Shown: in pieces, positions 45,921 to 56,395 of the stretch | Layout: the number at the start of each line of letters is the position of its first letter | How positions within the stretch are numbered: position 1 is the stretch's first letter | NCBI GenBank assembly: GCA_951230915.1 | Contig: OX579634.1 | Span: 55,379,570-55,443,569 of the forward strand | Direction: 5' to 3' | Length of the DNA stretch: 64,000 nt | Source of the DNA: Antitrichia curtipendula | Lineage: Eukaryota; Streptophyta; Bryopsida; Hypnales; Leucodontaceae | Translations under genes and position numbers: made by a program | The notes under the pieces: generated by a model | Told to the model about the DNA's origin: nothing | The model's database searches: none | What the model saw: only the letters and a program-made list of their open reading frames with translations

Positions 45921-46435
45921 AACTCACACGCAAGAGTATAATATAAGATTCCAATTCATATTTATGTTGACTCTGCATCTCAATGGAACACTTAGCAGTC
46001 ATTGTGGGATCCCATGATCGACTTGTACTTACAAACATAAGCAGACGAAATTGTAATGAAATCACTGTGGGTTCCACCATAGCTCCGGCAAAGCATTCTC
46101 AAATCCTCGGTGGACAGAAATAAGGTCTGTGTGATATGGTTTCTGGCTTCATTTCTAGGAATTGTATTGTGGATTCCTGTTCTTGACTTTTCGGATCAAC
46201 TATCGGAATATCAATTGTGTGATCCCACGATGTCCATGTTTGTGTTCTACTTCCATTTCCTTCACAATGCCGTCATTGTAATATCCTCTGATGGTTTTCT
46301 AGTCTATCCCACACAACTGACGCTATGCCGACTTGTTTTACTGTAACTATCGATGATCGTGGGATCTCACGACTTTGTATCCCATTCATGGTGTCAACCT
46401 CATCATTGGATACTCACTTTGACTCTGTTGTGCAG
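45921..46435 (+). other. Intron of the giant gene with three palindromes
   Basis: Non-coding between two good frames. Palindrome-family copies are near 46,000, 46,215 and 46,354. The acceptor is TTGTGCAG|GCATT at 46435/46436. Confidence 0.5.
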
Positions 46436-47797
46436 GCATTTCATCTGTGCTTGGTGACAATCTTTGCGGGTGTGAAGACTGTTGATAACTCGGAACTGCG
46501 AATACCCCTGCTCTTCCTGGAGGACGACGCCGACGTAAAGAGGTGGATCGACATTGAGGAGAAATTCATGAAAGGATATCTTCCCGATGGAACGGGCCTG
46601 GTCGATGTATGCGGGAAGCAGGAGCGAAAACCCCTAACGCAGAATGACTTCAAGACGCTCTATGGACTTCGACCGGAGGACATAAACTACCTTGCGGATC
46701 AAGTGGAAGCCAACGTCCTCTGTGTAAAGAGTTCGAGGATGACAGGTCAGAAGAGTGGCCGGCAGAATTTCAAAATCATCCCTCTCAATACCGCTGGTGC
46801 AAGATTGAGGCTGGTGAGGGCCATGAAGAACGAGCTCTTGGCACACTATACAAATCAACTGCTGCCCATGAGGAAGATGGAGTATGTACCATATCCGGAA
46901 TCCACTTGGGAGAACTTTGCGACCGAGAAGGACATCGGAAGCCACGAATTAGATTTGTGGGTGAACAAGGCCATGGAAGTCCCTGCTGGGAAGAAGTGGC
47001 TGGAAGGCAGGACAAAGGGATTGAACAAGACGTTCGACCCAAAGGACCTCCCCGAATTTGTCATTAATATGTGGGAGTCGTTCTTCAAGTCCGCTGTGGA
47101 GGATGAAGTGACACAAGCGCATGTACAGGATTTCTCGAAGCACTATCTGTGCAAAATGATGGACGAGAGAATCTGGGATATCAGCAAAACTTTGTCGGCC
47201 CCAGACGTCAAGGCATGGCGGGGAAAGAAGAAGCGTCACCTTTACATCTGGTTCATGTTTGAGGAGGCATCCTATGGATCCCGTACGAAGATGCTGGAGT
47301 TTGGAAAACTGAACAGACTCTTCAATGCTCTGGAGTTCTACGACCCTAAGGACAAGACTATCTCACCGTAGGCTGGCGCCGTCCTCATCACAGATGCCGA
47401 GGGATTCCACACTATTGCGAGCTATCTCGAGAAAAGAGATGAGGAGATGAGAGCAAGGTTGTGGGACTGGCACGTTGTGACTTACATGGCTGGGCCGGAC
47501 GACTTCTTCCCTATGTCACCGGCCGGGGAGGGGTTCAACGTCTTTCTCGTCTTCATCTTCGAGCACATCCCTCACGGAACCAAGCATGATTCCTTCAAAG
47601 CCTACTTCCCTGGACTAACTGATCTGAAGCAGACTTACAGATCGCAAGACATGAAGGATATCCACCCGTATTGGCGACGACCGCATGTGCCGTACCTGAA
47701 GATCAAGACGGCGGAGGAGATATTTAAAGGACTCGCATACACCGACCTTGTCCTCGTGAATGTCAACGGCGGTCCCGAGTTCACCTACCTGGGACTG
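46436..47797 (+). pseudogene. Giant gene exon 3: large unrecognised domain
   Basis: 454 codons in one frame, broken once by TAG 47369-47371. It starts after TGTGCAG and ends at CTG|GTAAGG. The content is globular, with many Trp and Lys residues, and is not recognised. The exon joins in phase to the next. Confidence 0.55.
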
Positions 47798-47897
47798 GTA
47801 AGGTCTTGGGCTCCACAATCTTCCTTTCATTTCGAGCAACGCAATGTTTTGGTCCTGCCAGTTCCAGGCACACTAACAACTGATTGGTGTATTTTAG

Positions 47898-48188
47898 AAT
47901 TTAGGAGGTGTTCAAGTACTGGAGGTAGTGCATTCCGCTAAAGCTGTGACGGCAAGTGAGGTCTTCGCCAAACAGATTTGGGACGACAAGGAAGCACCCG
48001 CGGCAGCTCCTCCAGTTCCAGAAGGCACCGGCGAGGCCGAGGATCAACTGGACATGGAGGCTGATAATGACGAAATCAACCCATCCGATCCTCTAGATTG
48101 CCATGACGAGCATGAGGACAATATAGTGAATGAGGTCATCGACGAATCCTATGAACGTATAGGAACAAGGTCGGTTGATCACAATGAG
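47898..48188 (+). CDS. Giant gene exon 4: acidic linker
   Basis: 97 codons between acceptor TATTTTAG and donor GAG|GTTAGTG, in phase with both neighbours. It is rich in Asp/Glu/Ala/Pro and probably disordered. The following intron (48189-48313) contains a palindrome copy near 48,217. Confidence 0.5.
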
Positions 48189-48313
48189 GTTAGTGTGCGT
48201 TAATTGCTGAACCATCATGAGATCCCCTGATCTTGGGAAGCTCACATTAGTGATTTCTGGTGTTTGATTGGGATTCTAAATGTTCAAGTGATTTGTTTTT
48301 GGATTCGACGCAG

Positions 48314-50042
48314 GAGGAAGATGCGCCTTCAAGAACTCTCGCAAGACGGTCGGAGGACGTAAACGTCACTGACTCCAACGTTCAGTCGCCTCCAACGGGT
48401 CCAAGCAATATGGTGGAGCAACAGGAGCATCATTATGAACCGCCAGCACCAAGTCGGCTGGGAGATGTAGCCAAGCAGCCACAGAAAGCTCCTCAGCCGG
48501 AAGGAGCTGGACGACAAGTGCATTTCCTGTCCGACAGTTCAACAGGCGATGAGGTTACAGGGTCTCTGCTCGAGAACCCGAGGACATCCAGAAGGAAGAC
48601 TAGAAGTAATCTGGCCAAGTATCTTGGCTGTGGAAGAAATACTGCTGGGAAGAAGGCTGCAAAGCGACGACAGCAAGGTAGTGCAGCCGCAGTGCAGACA
48701 CGGAAGGTGGTTAGTCCCAAAGCGAATCCGAACAGGGACGTTGCCGAGGCGGAATAAGATCCGCAGATGTCAACTGGGATTGTGAATCCCGAAGCATCAC
48801 ACGCGGCAGGCATACTTCTAACATGTGCTTGTCGGCCGTCAACTCTGGAGACTGTCGATTTAGGCGTTCCCGACGAGGAGGTGCCGTAGACAGCTAGTGG
48901 CGATGGAGTTATCAGGAATGTGCCCGATGGGACAGAACCTGCCCGAGGGATGAACCAGACGGAGGTCAGAAGAATTCCAGGTCCATCAGGGGATCCCACA
49001 ATGAACACAAGGACTGTGTTGGACATAGTGAAGGGTCTGGAAAACTCAGATGAAAGCACCGGCCGCCAATCAACTGAAGGGTGCCGAGATCTTACTCTTG
49101 ATGGAGACCTCCCGGGGATTGACGCCAGCAGACTTGAGTTGGAGGTTCCCGCGACAGATGCCCCTGCACCAGGCTCTGGAAACCGTGATAAGGGGGCTGG
49201 GGCGAGCACACAAGCATCGTAGGATCCCCTGATCGTCCAGGAAACGGAGGTCGTCATGGCGCAGGTTGATCAGGCAGCTGGCGAGGGTATTGACGGACAT
49301 CTGGTAGGATTAGGAACTTCTACATCGGGGGATATCACAATGGTCGCTTCGCGAGGTCTCCTGCTCACGGGAATAACGGTGGACGAACAAGAGGACACCC
49401 TCGTTGACTTGGTACCCATGAGTCCGAGATTCAGACCGAAGGTGACTGTGGATATTGCTTCTGTCGCCTCCACTGTTGCACTGGCGGTGTCAAGTGAAGT
49501 GGCTCCTGGAAACGGTGAGGGAATTAACGAAGAAGTGCTGGAGGCCTTACCATATGAGGCCGCAGACATAATGAAATTGTGCGTCGTAGATGCGGTCAAA
49601 TCACTTGCTGAATCTCCGAGTAATTATTTAATTGCGTTCGATTTCATCGACCCTAAGGATCCTTTTCGAAAGACGAAACAGCATACGCAAGCCGTAAGGC
49701 GAGCGCATCGATTCCTGTACAAACCATTGTTTAACTGGGCATTTCAGAATGGGCCGCGTGTAGGACTGGAAGGAGGGGATCCAATGGATCAACTATTCAA
49801 CGAGGAAGGCGATGAGGAAGAGCAAGAGAGCGACGACGACATGGAAGAGGGGAAAGGGCCAATTTTTGGCGACGATAGGGGGAAAGAGGAAAATCACGGC
49901 GACGAGAGGGGGAAAGGGCCAATGGTTCAGGACAAGATAGGAAATCGGCAACGGGACGATGATGAGGGCAATAAAGCATTTTAGGGTGTCGACAAGAGCA
50001 AAGAAGGGCCTCCCCGAAAATACATCCGACCCCGGATTCCAG
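48314..50042 (+). pseudogene. Giant gene exon 5: long low-complexity region with four stops
   Basis: A single frame across 576 codons with TAA 48755, TAG 48887, TAG 49220 and TAG 49982 (first bases) and no frameshift. It is rich in Pro/Ser/Thr, then Asp/Glu/Gly repeats (G-K-G-P-...-G-D-D/E-R-G-K). Three palindrome-family copies (48,985, 49,216, 49,323) lie in coding sequence, read as S-G-D-P-T-M, S-stop-D-P-L-I and S-G-D-I-T-M. It ends at the donor CCAG|GTAAGA. Confidence 0.5.
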
Positions 50043-50128
50043 GTAAGAAGTTAACCATTTTTTATAATGCTTATACTTGAGAACGGATTCTTAACTGGAC
50101 TCTAACGCGCTGTTTGTCGGATTTTCAG

Positions 50129-50793
50129 CAGGTTGTCGAGTCATCGAAGTCTCTCGTAAAGAGGTGCGGAAGCCGTTGAATAAGGTAGAACCGCGGCCGT
50201 ATTTTGTGATCTTTGACCTGAATGGAGTTCTAGTTCACAAGACTTTCGATGATCGTAATAGACGTCGCTATGCTGTGCGACCGAGTTGCCCACACTTCCT
50301 GGACTGGGTGCATAGGACTGTTAAACTCGCATTCTGGAGCAGTATGACAAAACAGAATGCGACATTCGCTTTGAACCAGATGCTGTCCGGGGCGGTTGTG
50401 AAGCCGAAGGATGTGCCTGTTCTCACGCAGGAGGACTGCACACTCTCGTCTTACAGAGACCGTCGTCGTCCGGACAGGCCTTACTTTCTAAAGGATCTGT
50501 CACACTTCGCCCATAAGCTGAATTTGCCGACACAGGAAAATCTTCTACTCATCGATGACGACCCATTAAAGAACCTCCAAAACGACTGTCATAGCGCCAT
50601 CTTCCCCACAACTTAGGATGGTGACATGAGAGATGATTACTTAATGGGGAAGCTGTTTCCTTATCTCAACCAACTTTTCAAGTCACAGGAAGCTGTCCCA
50701 GCGTATGTTAGAGCCCACCCGCTTCCTCATGGTCAGAATCCGGAGATCCCGTTGACCAGACCGGGGTGTGACATATTGAAGGGTGTAACTTAG
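50129..50793 (+). pseudogene. Giant gene exon 6: FCP1/NIF-like HAD phosphatase domain
   Basis: Joined in phase by a GT-AG intron (50043-50128). It contains F-D-L-N-G-V-L-V (FCP1 motif I, second Asp replaced by Asn), F-W-S-S-M (motif II-like) and L-L-I-D-D-D-P-L-K (motif IV-like), and ends near D-D-Y-L...P-Y-L. FCP1-like domains dephosphorylate Ser on proteins such as the RNA polymerase II tail; the Asn change may impair catalysis. TAG 50614-50616 interrupts it, and ~58 further codons of family-like C-terminus follow before TAG 50791-50793. Capture of a host phosphatase domain by a transposon gene is the likely origin. Confidence 0.65.
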
Positions 50794-50829
50794 ATGTCGT
50801 CTGTATCTTCTACGTGGGACTGGATTCGG

Positions 50830-52050
50830 AGATATCACGATCTCATTCTATCATACTTCATTACTTACTGTTTAATACTCTTGAACTCACTGTGAATTTT
50901 GTAAATGCATTTTTTAAATACTTGACTTTCCCATTTCTTAAGAGTCATTTTAAATTTTACTCATTTTGTAAGGCACATTGTAAATATTATTGTATGGTTA
51001 TATGTGAAATCCATTTGTGAGTTAGAGTTATGATTTCAATTGGATAATTTTGACCTCCATAATTATCGTCGTCCGTGAATATACTAAGATGTGTTTGTAT
51101 AGTATGCAAGTTCATTTCCTGTCGTGAGATCTCACGATGGACTGTAGGGGTGATTTTAACTGACATGTGTTGTCGTACTCATTGTGCACAGCGTCAGTCT
51201 CTCTTCTTCTTTTTATTAAATCGCATATCATGTTGCTGGGGATAATGAAATTGTATTTAACTCTGAAGTATTTTATTTCTGTTTCTCCGAAACAACTGAT
51301 GGATCATTGCATTTAGAATGGTAAGTAAGATTGAAGCCATGACATATGGCATTAAGAAATTAAAGCAAGTAAAGAGATAAATGAAGAGAATGGAGCAAAG
51401 AGAAACATGAAGACTAAGTGAAGGAGTAGAGTGGGGGACCTACACTCCAGCAATCCCCATCTCGTCTGAAGACGATGGTAAGGTCCCATCATGTCTCGCG
51501 AAGATGGGGGAATGCTGGGAAGCGGTATCTTCAGTAGATTTTATTAGTGTGGGCCTCATAATGTTTAGCTGCTTAGTTCAATCAGGAGATTGCATGATCT
51601 TCCCTCTTGCCGTCCAAAGAATTTAATGGATCACCATGTACATGTCCGATAGTACAAACAGTTGTGCGTCTTTCGTCCCCGTAATGTCCTCCATTTTGGT
51701 TTATGTAATAGGGGATGATAGTTGTAGTTGTACTTATGCAATTTGTTGGGCGTGTTCCTCCTATTGCCAGCAAGACTTCACCCTAAAACCGCTGAAGTCT
51801 TGAGTTGAATTTGTTTACGTAATCTTCTCTCTATGGCTTGATTGGGAGATCTCATGGTCGTGTGACTTTGCCTCTAATGGATACTCTGCAAATGAGATTT
51901 TCACTTGATGTTCTCTTTTCTAATCCGCCAGTTCTATTCGGTACGCGGTTCTGTAGTAATGCATATTCATCGTGATATCTCACGATCATTCGACGTCTTC
52001 TTCTGTCTGTACATCATTTCTGTGTGCTGAGATGTACTTGGTCTTTGCAG
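50830..52050. other. Right subterminal region I with palindromes
   Basis: Non-coding AT-rich DNA with palindrome-family copies near 50,825, 51121-51138, 51,579, 51,842 and 51969-51986. Confidence 0.5.
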
Positions 52051-52527
52051 AAGGCGATGCTCCTTGTACTGATTGGGGATCTCTGCGTTAAGGGCAGTGT
52101 GGAGGATCTTCCACAGAATATACAAATACGGGCTGGCTTCCACAATCTTCTGCGATATCTTGTTGAAGAAACTCACTGTGGCTTGTGGGCGGCAGTGCAA
52201 CCTTCGACATTAGCTGTTTTCCTTTGACGTATTCTACCGCTGGAGATTCTTTCAAGGTTCCTTTTCTTTTCTGGATCCGACAATCCACGCAAGAACCAAC
52301 TGTATCCGCGGCGTCATGCACTATTGAGGACTCTTTCAAGTAATCCTCGGACGCGCAGGGTACTCTTGAATGACACTGTCGTAATGCTTGTTCTCGATCC
52401 TCTGAATTGGACACGTCCGCATTTACTTCAACCGGCGTTGCATGTGAGGGATGATGTAGATACTTCAGATTGGCAATGTGCGCACGTTATAGGACCGCGC
52501 TTTGATTGGTCGTGGGCCCAGAAATAA
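52051..52527 (+). pseudogene. Additional exon block of the TTAA element, unrecognised
   Basis: After the acceptor GTCTTTGCAG one frame runs 159 codons to TAA 52525-52527, broken once by TGA 52225-52227 (CGA likely). Hydrophobic L-L-V-L-I-G-D-L and V-V-M-L-V-L-D-P-L-N-W stretches are visible. It could be the last exon of the giant gene or a third gene; there is no known domain. Confidence 0.4.
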
Positions 52528-53095
52528 GCATAGGTTCACATGGAACTAGTGGCACTTATTTGATTGGCACCCATTCGATTTGAATGGCACGTATTTGTTG
52601 CATCCAAATGATTATAAAGTCCTTTTCGCTCGTTATCACTTGGGTTGTGCACAGTCATTGCTTTGGCTGTTTTGTATTGTGTTTTCAAGTAGTGGGTTCA
52701 CCCTATTCGTTTCACCAAAAAGTAAAAGATGATTATGAATTGGTGAATCCACCTTCTGTATTTCACTGTTATTACAACTTATCAAATGTCCGTAACTGCA
52801 TGAATGTTTTGCCTCATCACATCTTTCTTCTTGGGTAATGCTTTGCGAAATATGTCGTGACATCTCCCGATCTGTAATGTCGCATATTTAAAGCCAACCC
52901 TAAATACGAATGCATCAATTTGTTCCTACACTTTAAATCCAAAAGGGATACAATTCCACTGCATCAACAATCTCCCGATGACTCCACATCCTAAGGCAGT
53001 TTAAGCCTCCATTGAAAGGCATTGCGGCCTTAGTTTACATAAGATCAGGATATCCTACGATGCTCTAAACCTTCACAAAGTCCAGAATTCCCACT
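52528..53095. other. Right subterminal region II with palindromes
   Basis: Non-coding, with palindrome-family copies near 52,850, 52,975 and 53,045, up to the right inverted repeat. Confidence 0.5.
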
Positions 53096-53123
53096 AAAGT
53101 CCAGAAGTAGTTAAATGTGGCAT
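53096..53123 (-). repeat. Right terminal inverted repeat
   Basis: The complement begins ATGCCACATTTAACTAC and matches the left end with one mismatch. TTAA follows at 53124-53127, then the resumed minisatellite. Confidence 0.8.
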
Positions 53124-53127
53124 TTAA

Positions 53128-53690
53128 CTCTAAATTTTTACTCCTAATTGTAACTCTAAATTTTTCCTCCTAGATTTATCTTGGGTCACTATTCACTTGA
53201 ACAGCTAACTAAGGGAAAAATCAATGCTAATAAGGAGAAGCACCAAGTTTGATTCAAGGACTTACCTCGTCACTACCAGTGTCGGAGATGCGCTCGTCCG
53301 CATCCGCGCGCCCATTTCCATACTCCATAGTGGTCCGTGGGTCGTGGAAAGTTTTTCCCAAGTCTAATGCTTATGTTATAAAAATTTGTGGATACCGTGT
53401 GATCTAACCTCTTTCTTTCCTTTTCGCCTTCTTTCCTTCTCCTTTTCTTTCCCTTTCTCTCTTTCTACACTAACACTATTCTACCTAAGCTTTGATGGGG
53501 TGTCTTACAACTATAGATTCAAACCCCAAGAAGTTTTGGTGAGAGTTGAGAGTTGTTTGATGCAGGTATAGAGGTGCGACTTATCCCTTCTTTCTCCTTC
53601 CCCCCATTCTCCTTCCTTTTGTGTTTGTTTTCTTTCCCTTGACTTCAACCCCTTTAACCTTCCCCTAACCCCCACTAATTTCAACCTTTC
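53128..53690. other. Minisatellite remnant and pyrimidine-rich tract
   Basis: Two minisatellite units to ~53,175, then unique sequence, then a strongly C/T-rich stretch (53,405-53,470 and 53,585-53,700). No gene is seen. Confidence 0.5.
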
Positions 53691-53749
53691 TCTTTGTTTT
53701 GTTTTTTCTCTCTCACCCAAGCCCTGGACTCCCTGGACTCCCTAGACCA

Positions 53750-53965
53750 ACTCGGCTGTGCCCAGCGACCTACCCAGACCCCCCCCAGCGACTGTCCCGA
53801 CTCCCCAACAACCTTTCCGACTCCCCAGCGACTGGCCCGACCCCCAGCAACTCACCCCGACTCCCCAGGAACTCACCCGACTCCCCAGCGATTGGCCCAA
53901 CCCCCTTGTGACTCACCCCGACTCCCCAGGGACTCACCCTGACCCCCCAGCAACTGGACCAAATC
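53750..53965. repeat. C-rich minisatellite ACTCCCCAGCGACTGGCCCG
   Basis: About ten imperfect units of 15-18 bp, alternating CGACTCCCCAG and CAACTCACCC variants. Pro/Thr/Ser-rich translations are artefacts of the repeat. Confidence 0.65.
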
Positions 53966-56036
53966 CCCTTACAACTGAATCCACTTTTTTGGGTTCCTTA
54001 AGGGAACCCACCCAAGCAAATCTAAATCGGACTTTTGGTAAACTTTCCCCGTTTTTTGGTGTGGTTTCTTGTTTACGGACGCCGGCTTACAAGGGGTGGG
54101 GTCACTCTTAACTTAGACTTAATCTCGGACGCTAAAACTTGGACTTTTTCGAGAACGTCTTGGACTCTAGACTTTGGAACGAAAGTACATAGGAGTTCAA
54201 AGCTTTGCCGTAGAATTGGCTTTAACACCAACTTTAGGACTTATGATATCCCTTCGTTCAAAGCTCCGCCGTCTAAGGCTTGATTTTAACACGTACTTTA
54301 GGACTAGGGCTGGTCACAGGTTCAAAGCTTCGTTGTTCCCCGGGGGTGGGGCCCACTCACAACCAACAACGTAAAAGACAACTTTGGTTAGGACTCAATA
54401 CGAGGGCACACATGCACACAATGCTAATGATCACAGGTAAACTACCATAGACTAAAGGCCCCCCAAAGCGGCATCGCCAAGGTACGATGAGGGGTAACTT
54501 TAGGATTAGTACAAGGCATAAGAAGTCACACAAGTATAGGGGAGATCCGTTCAATTCACAACAAGGATGCAAGGCAAGGTAAGGTAGAAGGATCCAAAGG
54601 ACCTTCAAAGAGAGCTTGAAATAGAGCAACAAAGGGAGCCAAAAGTGCTCCAAAAACACCGTAGAGGTTTCTTGGCTAAAACGCCAAAAAATCCCAACAT
54701 AAGTTGGACCCACGGACCCAAAATAAGATTTGGAGGTGTTCAAAAGAGAAAAATGGGGACCTTAAATAGGTTTCCAAGCCCCACCTTCCCCTCAAGAGCT
54801 CTAAAGTAACCTTATCAACTTGGATTTTCATCCTCATCTTCAAAGATTTTCATCCTAATCCCTAAAAAACTACTTTTACCTATCTACACTGGACCAACCT
54901 CCTAACTTTTGGAGAGTTACTCCAATCGTCAAACGGATTGCGCCATTGGCTCCAGATTGTCGTGTTTAGTCCAAAAACCCTGTACCCCCCGTACCGAGGA
55001 CAATAAACCATCGTAGGCTAATTTAGTTTAAAAAATTAAACCGTGATAAAATCCTAGATATTGGGGGTCTCCTATTTTGAGAAATGTAAATAGCTTAGGG
55101 TCTCCGGTAGGTGTGAGGGAGTCGGAAAAGATTCTTGGTTGACTTCGTTCCGTCGTCGTATGGTCTCGGAATACCGGTCAACGTGGTGGGGATCCCACCA
55201 CGTGATAAATTCTTGAGGAATCTCGCCGGTTTGGGTACTTGCCGCTATCGAAATGTTGCGAAACTTCACGGAGCGCATTATAAACATAAAATAAACTAGT
55301 CTAATTTTTAGTGAGATTTTCTGGCAACTTGGGTAATTTCCATGAAATTCCGGTTGGAGGTTACCAGGGTTGACCACCCGCAAAAGGTTCTTCTGCAAGT
55401 CGGAAGATGACGGAATTTTTCACAGGACCTCTCATGGGGTCACATGAAAGATGTGCAGGTGCGTTCCCGTACCTGGCACAATTGGTCACTGGAGATGAAT
55501 TGGCCATCTCTTTAAGTTTATCGATGGTACGGGAATCTTTTGCAGATAGAAGAATCTTGGCGAATCGATTTTGTCGTTGGACTCCTGGCATAGGATTTAC
55601 CCTAGGACACCATCCTTGGGCTGTAGATTCCTCCACGGCTCGGTCTTGCGTCAGTGGCTCCTGCATGCTAACGATTGGGGTTTAGAGAATTTCTAAACCT
55701 AACTCTAGGACCCGACCTAGTGGCCTCGTTGTGGATCCCTCGGACCGACTTAGCCATGAATTGCCACATTCATGGTGGAATTTAGCCCTTTTGGGCCTAT
55801 GTGACTTGGATCCTACTATTCCACCCGTTTCGTTCTTTCTACCTATTTTTGGACCCGGTTTGGTGGGATTCTAAGTCTAAACACAAATCTAGACCAAATA
55901 CTATAATGGGTATGTTACAATCCTATTTTGGTTCTACACTCTTTTTATGGCTTTTTGTATATTTTTCTTAACTTTAAACTGCAAATTTCCAAAAAAAAAA
56001 TTCTACGAGTCCCAAGTGACAAATTTGGAGCTCATA
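53966..56036. other. Non-coding remainder of the insertion in the gag-like gene
   Basis: 2 kb with three imperfect ~70-bp repeats near 54,185-54,330 (GTTCAAAGCT...CTTTAGGACT) and no frame with recognisable homology. Opposing frames of ~90-100 codons at 55,361-55,685 are the longest and are probably chance. A poly-A run precedes the right border near 55,991. Confidence 0.45.
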
Positions 56037-56395
56037 GGATTCTGACTGACTTCTCCGAGCAGGTGGAGAAGAATTTGGTCCTAGCACGAGGAGCAGCGAA
56101 CCAGATGGAGGAGTGTACCCAAAAGCTGATCGGATCGATGAGGGTCCACCTATCGGACATCTCCATGCCGGAATTGTTTCCGGAAGTGCCAGACCCAAGG
56201 GAAAGAAGAGACCAGACTCCACAGTCAAAACCAAGTCAGCCTTCCCAGACTGCGCCAATCAACATAGATTCCTCTCCCGGTTCCGACATGCCAAATCCGA
56301 TAGCTGGAGAGCGGAATAGGAACTTGGAGGAAGTCTTCGAGCAATTGGAGGCGGAGCCCAAGAGTCCTTCATTGGGGCACGGGATAGCGATGTAG
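56037..56395 (+). pseudogene. Gag-like TE protein, copy 2, C-terminal part
   Basis: Resumes as I-L-T-D-F-S-E-Q-V-E, matching I-L-T-D-F-K-A-R-M-E in the intact relative, and ends at TAG 56393-56395. It is separated from its N-terminal part by 24.8 kb of nested insertions. Confidence 0.65.

Larger units (their letters stand above)
31951..53123. mobile_element. 21.2-kb TTAA-flanked transposon with terminal inverted repeats
   Basis: Left end ATGCCAGATTTAACTACTTC and right end the complement of ATGCCACATTTAACTACTTC, matching over about 28 bp with one mismatch. A further inner copy of TCCAGAATT occurs at both ends. TTAA flanks both sides (31947-31950 and 53124-53127) inside a minisatellite whose continuity confirms the borders. 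Contents: a DUF7869-like gene (minus, 33290-36649), a giant multi-domain gene (plus, 44619-50793), an extra exon block (52051-52527), and around 40 copies of an 18-20-bp palindrome. TTAA duplications are known for piggyBac and Kolobok elements, but the termini do not look like classic piggyBac. Confidence 0.8.
31265..56036. mobile_element. Insertion inside the gag-like gene (24.8 kb, itself nested)
   Basis: The gag-like frame breaks after R-I-V-R-I and resumes as R-I-L-T-D-F at 56,036. The 4-bp word GGAT occurs at 31261-31264 and 56037-56040, consistent with a short target duplication. Excluding the 21-kb TTAA element, about 3.6 kb remains: unrecognised sequence (31,265-31,680), a minisatellite, and 53.2-56.0 kb. 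I find no inverted termini and no mobility gene in that remainder, so its class is unknown and it could represent more than one event. Confidence 0.5.

Noticed and set aside
31951..53123. Classic piggyBac element
   Set aside because: TTAA fits, but the termini lack the usual CCC/GGG start, no piggyBac DDD transposase is recognisable, and the gene content differs.
53694..54111. Proline-rich proteins encoded near 53.7-54.1 kb
   Set aside because: Three overlapping frames all translate the same C-rich minisatellite.
55177..55203. Palindrome CGTGGTGGGGATCCCACCACG as a member of the dispersed family
   Set aside because: It lies outside the TTAA element and differs in sequence and length from the consensus; probably coincidence.
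53389..55919. A TG...CA element between TGTGGATACC and GGTATGTTACA
   Set aside because: The flanking five bases do not match on the two sides, and no gene or repeat supports it.
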